A stretch of DNA of 64,000 nt from Pyropia haitanensis (Eukaryota > Rhodophyta > Bangiophyceae > Bangiales > Bangiaceae), in contig SDUX01000007.1 of NCBI GenBank assembly GCA_008729055.1, positions 2,218,064 through 2,282,063 on the forward strand. Direction: 5' to 3'. Shown here one piece after another: positions 60,277 through 64,000 of this stretch; the stretch's first letter is position 1; each line of letters opens with the position of its first letter. Under the pieces are notes generated by a model. That model saw nothing but the letters and a program-made list of their open reading frames with translations. It did not search any database and had not been told where the DNA came from. A program made the translations under genes and the position numbers.

Positions 60277-62610
60277 TCAGAACGGCTGTGCCGGCGGCGC
60301 GGACGGGATCGGCGGCTCTTCCGGAAGCGCGCCGGGCCCGAGGCGTTGCCGCGGCCGACCCCTTCTTCCCGCGGACGGGGCTGCCAAAAGTCCCCGCCCC
60401 GGCAGCGTCCCCAGCCCGCGAGGACGCCTCGCGCCGGCCCCCTGCCGGTCGCCCGATGGGGAGTGCCGCGCCCCGAACCCGATACGTGGTGTGGCGCCGG
60501 CGCCCGCCACCCGCACGTCCGCCCGGACGCGTCCGCGCTCGCGCGGACCTTCCGGCTCCGGGAAGACCCCGGGGCGTCTTTCGTCCCGCTGGTGGGACCC
60601 AACGACCGTGGTGTGCCTCCGCCGCCGCGCTCTTGCTGCAGGCGCCGGCAAACGCGTTAGCGTCGCTCGCCCGGCGCCCGCGCTGCATCCTCGGAGGCGT
60701 GCTCCGCTGCCGCTCGGATCCTCGGCCGCCTCTTCGGCGGCCGTCGCCGCAGCAGCCGTCTGAGCCGCCGCATGCATGCGCCGCCGCATCGTCGTCTTGT
60801 CGACGACGATCCGCGTCCGCGCCGGGACGCGCCGCGGCCCTGACGGTGACGGGCGTAGGCCCGCCCGCCCTCGGCCGGACGAGGGGCCCGCCGCCCCCCC
60901 GGCCCCGATGGGCTCCCCAAGCGGATCCTCCCGACGGGGGGAAGGAGGCACGGAAGCCGGCCGCCGACCGAAGCGGCCCGCGTTAAGCCGGTCGGCGTCC
61001 CGCCGACCTGCGGCGGCGTCGCGAGAGGGACCCGCGGACGACCCACGCTGGGCGCGTGCGCGGGCCGCTGCCTGCGCTGCGCGGTTGGCAGCGCGAGCGC
61101 GCTGCCGCCCCTCTTCCCGCTCCTCCTGCTCCGCCGCCCTTGCCGCCTCCAACCGCTCCTCCGCCCGCATCGCGCTCTCGCGCAACGCCTCTTGGCGCCG
61201 CCCACGGGAGATGCTCAAGGAGTGCGCGAACCTCGTCGTCGGCGCCCGCGCCGACGTCGGGCCACCCGTTGCCTTCGCACCCGCCGAAGGGGGGGCGTCG
61301 CCGCCATCCACGTCGATGGGCGCCTCCGCGCCCCCTGACGCGTTGAGGTCCGGGCGACGTAGGGGACCGTCGCCCTCCAACTCGTCGGCCTTGGGGAAGC
61401 CCGGGAGGGATTCCAGGGCCGCGAACCCGTACTCCTGGTCCGGCGTGTACTGGACCAGCACCTCCCGGGCGGCGTCCCCCACTCCCCCAACGTCCACCCA
61501 CGCGGCGACGTGCGACCAGGGGAACGCCAAGGCCCCCGTGACGCACCGACTGAAGGCCAAGGCGGACCCAGGGGGTGACCCCTCTTGGAGATCGTCCAAC
61601 GGCAACCGGGAGAAGTGCTCAAGCAGGGTGCGCTTCAAGCGCACCAGCACTCCCCGCTCCCGGAGGGCTTGGAACCAGACGGCGGCGTAGTCGAGCACCA
61701 TCTCCGTGGACACTATGGTCCACGCGACGTGGCTTGCGTCCTCAAGGTAGGAGTACACGTACTCCGCCAACAAGGGCATGGCCGGAGGGGAGCTCAAGCC
61801 CGCGTCCACGAACAACTCGGGCAGGGGCACGAGTTCCTCAGCCGCCGCGGGTCGGGTGGCATCTAACCACCCAGCCCACAAGGGGCAGAGGAACCCGCAG
61901 GCCGTCGCCACCACTTGGCGACGGCTGACGACGCTGGACGGACGGCGGCGGCCGGCTAGGTAGCCCCCGCCGCGCACCGACATGTCCATGTCGACCGGGC
62001 AGCTCTCCGAGTACGACACCGTGGCGTGGTGTCGTAGGAGGGCACTCAACCCGACGAGGGCGGCCCGCGTGGCGGATGTCGGGGTGTACATCATGTCCAA
62101 CCCCTCGTAGAGATCCCCCTCTACGAAGCGGGCCCGAGGCCACTCCCGCCGCAGGCGGTCGAACGCCAGCGCGGCCGCGTGCACCGGGGAGGAGTGCCGC
62201 CGCTCGTAGTGCTTGCACGCTACGAGGAAGAGGTTGCGCACCCACGGCTGCAGCCCCTCCTCGCGCGTCTCTTGACGGAGCACCTCGTTGGCAAACGCCA
62301 ACGCCATGAAGGTGACCGCCTGCACGCCCGGCTGCCCCGTGGACGGAATGCCGTGCACGTCATGTAGGCGGACGCTGTCGTACGTGGCGACGTGACCCGA
62401 GGTCGTCACGTCGACGAACCGGTCCGGGAGCGCCCACCCGGCCTCGGCCACACGGCGGAGGCACGCACGATGATGCTCGCGGGCGACGCGCAGCAGCTCC
62501 GCGTTGATGAACGCCGGCGACATGAACCCCGGTCGGGGCACCCACTCCGACAAGGGGCGGAAGACGATCTCCCCCGCCATGCCGCTGCGCCACCGGTGCG
62601 GTACCGGCAT
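60277..62610 (-). CDS. Long antisense ORF inside the retrotransposon, unknown function
   Basis: 777 residues from ATG 62610 (a second ATG is at 62580) to the stop at 60277, opposite to gag-pol. The first 450 residues look like a folded globular protein with regular hydrophobic spacing and few repeats: MAGEIVFRPLSEWVPRPGFM, HGIPSTGQPGVQAVTFMALA, WVRNLFLVACKHYERRHSSP, CGFLCPLWAGWLDATRPAAA, EYVYSYLEDASHVAWTIVST. Residues about 475-545 are a charged coiled-coil-like stretch (RAEERLEAARAAEQEEREEG). The remainder is Arg/Pro/Gly-rich and may not be translated in this frame to the end. I recognise no family. Antisense ORFs 3' of pol are known in some plant Ty3/gypsy lineages (Tat/Retand type); whether this is related cannot be judged from sequence alone. 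Confidence 0.65.
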   Translation of the reverse strand: MPVPHRWRSGMAGEIVFRPLSEWVPRPGFMSPAFINAELLRVAREHHRACLRRVAEAGWALPDRFVDVTTSGHVATYDSVRLHDVHGIPSTGQPGVQAVTFMALAFANEVLRQETREEGLQPWVRNLFLVACKHYERRHSSPVHAAALAFDRLRREWPRARFVEGDLYEGLDMMYTPTSATRAALVGLSALLRHHATVSYSESCPVDMDMSVRGGGYLAGRRRPSSVVSRRQVVATACGFLCPLWAGWLDATRPAAAEELVPLPELFVDAGLSSPPAMPLLAEYVYSYLEDASHVAWTIVSTEMVLDYAAVWFQALRERGVLVRLKRTLLEHFSRLPLDDLQEGSPPGSALAFSRCVTGALAFPWSHVAAWVDVGGVGDAAREVLVQYTPDQEYGFAALESLPGFPKADELEGDGPLRRPDLNASGGAEAPIDVDGGDAPPSAGAKATGGPTSARAPTTRFAHSLSISRGRRQEALRESAMRAEERLEAARAAEQEEREEGRQRARAANRAAQAAARARAQRGSSAGPSRDAAAGRRDADRLNAGRFGRRPASVPPSPRREDPLGEPIGAGGAAGPSSGRGRAGLRPSPSGPRRVPARTRIVVDKTTMRRRMHAAAQTAAAATAAEEAAEDPSGSGARLRGCSAGAGRATLTRLPAPAARARRRRHTTVVGSHQRDERRPGVFPEPEGPRERGRVRADVRVAGAGATPRIGFGARHSPSGDRQGAGARRPRGLGTLPGRGLLAAPSAGRRGRPRQRLGPGALPEEPPIPSAPPAQPF

Positions 62611-62632
62611 CGTCCGTCAACACGACGGACGA
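62610..62632. repeat. Inverted repeat at the antisense ORF start
   Basis: TCGTCCGTC at 62610-62618 and GACGGACGA at 62624-62632 are exact complements with a 5-nt loop. It overlaps the first base of the antisense ATG, so it lies in the leader of any antisense transcript. Confidence 0.7.
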
Positions 62633-62667
62633 AGCAACTTGGTCGCCGAGGGACGGCGACAAGCTAA

Positions 62668-62678
62668 CACGGGGGGTA
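62668..62678 (+). other. Polypurine tract
   Basis: CACGGGGGGTA immediately precedes the right LTR. The G6 run is the only purine tract there. It is short for a plus-strand primer and ends 2 nt before the LTR. Confidence 0.5.
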
Positions 62679-63321
62679 TGTGGCATATATACGCCTGAGG
62701 GGCGCGCAGGGGCCGTCCACGGCTAAGTGGACGGCACGCGCCGCAGCCCCACGGGCGGCCACACCCGCCGAGGGCGTCGTCGCAACCCCTCTCCCCGACC
62801 CCTGTAAAAGGGTCGGGCGGCGCACCGGGCCCGAACGGTCGCGTCACGGGTGGGGCTAGCCCCCCCCCCTAGGTCGCTTGTGATTGGGTCGAAGGCGTGC
62901 GCCGGCGGGCGATCCTTCGACCCGAGGGACAGCTCCCGGGCCGGGGGAGGACGGCCGCGGGAGCTGGATCGAGTACTCCCTGTGACGATCGATAGGATCG
63001 ACCTATCGATTGTGGTACGCCCTTTCGGGGGGTACTCACCAATTTCGCATGCAATTATCGTCTTGGAGGGATTTCGCTTCTATTTCTTAGGACAGGTCGA
63101 CCCTGCCCGGTCGACCTGTCCGATCGAGGGTTGCGGCGGGCGCGCGCGTGCCTCTTCTGGGCACGCGACGGCGTTCTCGCCCCGCTTCTCCCTGCTCGTC
63201 AGGTCTAAACGTATCCTTCTTTGTCCCGCTTACTTGCCATAGTCTTGGCACTGCGGTTACGGGTTTGTGCGTCAACCCTCCCCCCTGATTACGGTACCCT
63301 GTGGACACCCGACTTGCCACA
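62679..63321 (+). repeat. Right LTR (643 bp)
   Basis: Same length as the left LTR and, read line by line, identical except at 62698 (A, against G at 52278). All six inverted repeats are present at an offset of 10,420 bp. Confidence 0.95.
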
Positions 63322-64000
63322 ACAAGGGCGCAGGTCACCTGTTTTTACGAAGCGACCAAGACCGCTGGTGCCCACTGACCGCAGCCAAGCGCACCACGCC
63401 GCCATCATTCGCGCGGCAGCAGCCGGCACCACCATCACGCTACGGGAAACGCCCGCCTCGTGCCCGCGGTGCGGCCAAGAGAAGTCGTCGTTCTGCCGAG
63501 CTGGCAGGCACGAGGGGGTGATTGAGTTTGGTGGAGGGGCGGTCAAGTCGTCAGTGCCGTACTGGTGGTGTGGCTCATGCCGCAAGGCGTGTGTCACGGA
63601 CGGTCTGGAAGACGGGCTGGTTGTGACCTCTCTGTACACTGCCTTTACGGAGGTCTTCCTGTTTGAGACCTGCGTGAACCTGTGCAGAAATGGCTCTTCC
63701 ATCACTGCCACGTTCGACTTGCGCGCCGCGTTCCATCAGTTGAGCAAGCGGCACACGTACCCGCGGTCGCTGGATGAGTTGCGCACCCTTCCCGGCTTTC
63801 GTGGTGCTATTCTGCGCTACATCTACCTCGTCATCATTGGTCTACCTAAAGCAGTGAGTACCTGTGCTACGTGCATGCGCTCGGACGGGAGCATCTTGTA
63901 CCTGTGTTTTGATGGCCTGCAGCTTGGGTTCAAGATTCGTTTTCGGACGCCCTTCCACCGCGTGGTGGTCAACTTGAGACCGGTATTGCGGGCGTCCATC
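63322..64000 (+). pseudogene. 3' part of the interrupted KDZ-type transposase-like ORF, runs off the window
   Basis: Frame 63329 onward is open to the window end without a stop and has no start of its own. It begins after the target duplication and contains TLRETPASCPRCGQEKSSFC, VPYWWCGSCRKACVTDGLED, TSLYTAFTEVFLFETCVNLC, RAAFHQLSKRHTYPRSLDEL, STCATCMRSDGS and LCFDGLQLGFKIRFRTPFHR. Paired CxxC clusters and the DGLQLG motif fit the cysteine-cluster region of KDZ-superfamily transposases or of HMGXB3-like domesticated relatives. If the element and one copy of the 5-bp target are removed, codon CGA of the left half runs into this frame without a shift. The catalytic domain would lie outside the window. 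Confidence 0.65.

Larger units (their letters stand above)
52259..63321 (+). mobile_element. Ty3/gypsy chromovirus LTR retrotransposon, full length (11,063 bp)
   Basis: Bounded by 643-bp direct LTRs that begin TGTGGCA and end TGCCACA. The flanking 5-bp target duplication is ACGAG (52254-52258) and ACAAG (63322-63326), one mismatch. Order inside: primer-binding site, gag, pol (protease, RT, RNase H, integrase, chromodomain), an extra RNase H-like remnant, a long antisense ORF, a short polypurine tract, and the right LTR. The order RT-RNase H-integrase and the chromodomain put it in the chromovirus branch. By eye the LTRs differ at a single base (52278 G, 62698 A), so insertion is recent. The internal part is larger than that of simple chromoviruses because of about 3.4 kb of extra DNA after pol. 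Confidence 0.95.

Noticed and set aside
59891..60688. 265-codon minus ORF overlapping the end of the antisense ORF
   Set aside because: Most of it is Arg/Gly/Ala composition; only its last part near 60030-59970 reads as protein, noted as a possible exon instead.

Overview
The window looks like nuclear DNA of a eukaryotic alga. It is very GC-rich, with long G and C homopolymers and GCC/GGC repeats. Genes are mostly single-exon, with one clear spliceosomal intron (in the SNF2 gene), and GC-rich third positions. The proteins are eukaryotic: eIF3L, PP2A scaffold, formin, Brahma-type SNF2 ATPase, BTB-BACK protein. High GC, few introns and Ala/Gly/Pro-rich linkers fit a bangiophyte red alga of the Porphyra/Pyropia kind, but that assignment is inference. 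Nothing in the window is diagnostic of species.

Layout, 1-50 kb: a CNNM/DUF21-CBS membrane protein (1.0-3.6 kb). Then a low-complexity stretch with weak minus-strand coding signals (5.4-7.5 kb), a 446-bp foldback element (7.8-8.2 kb) and a possible PWWP-domain gene (8.9-9.9 kb). Next come the two-exon SNF2/Brahma-like remodeller (10.8-17.8 kb), a minus-strand FHA plus fork-head-like protein (18.9-20.4 kb), tRNA-Lys(CUU) (21.6 kb), a BTB-BACK-MATH-like protein (24.6-26.3 kb), an acidic Ser-Asp repeat protein (27.4-29.0 kb) and a formin with a PTEN-like head (30.3-35.3 kb). The next group is eIF3L (minus, 35.7-37.6 kb), the PP2A A subunit (minus, 38.1-40.3 kb), an AlkD-like protein (plus, 40.9-42.0 kb), glucose-6-phosphate isomerase (43.2-45.1 kb) and a multi-pass membrane protein (minus, 45.7-49.0 kb).

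Layout, 50-64 kb: a mobile-element nest. A 133-bp tandem repeat (50.2-50.9 kb) precedes an ORF with a SWIM-like zinc motif. That ORF is cut at 52258 by an 11,063-bp Ty3/gypsy chromovirus with 643-bp LTRs, and resumes at 63322 with cysteine clusters of the type associated with KDZ transposases. Removing the element and one 5-bp target copy puts the two halves back in one reading frame. The LTRs differ at one position by eye, so the insertion is young.

The chromovirus carries gag and pol in -1 relation. The gag stop is preceded directly by GGGAAAC and followed after 5 nt by a 12-bp stem-loop, a textbook -1 frameshift signal. Pol has protease, reverse transcriptase, RNase H, integrase and chromodomain, but the RT active site reads YLND instead of YxDD. 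Beyond the chromodomain lies an extra RNase H-like region readable only through four successive frame steps, then a 777-codon ORF on the opposite strand with no recognised family. The LTRs contain six inverted repeats.

Several genes outside the element (FHA protein, Ser-Asp protein, membrane protein, possible PWWP gene) change reading frame at or near G/C homopolymers. I read these as probable homopolymer-length errors or polymorphisms.
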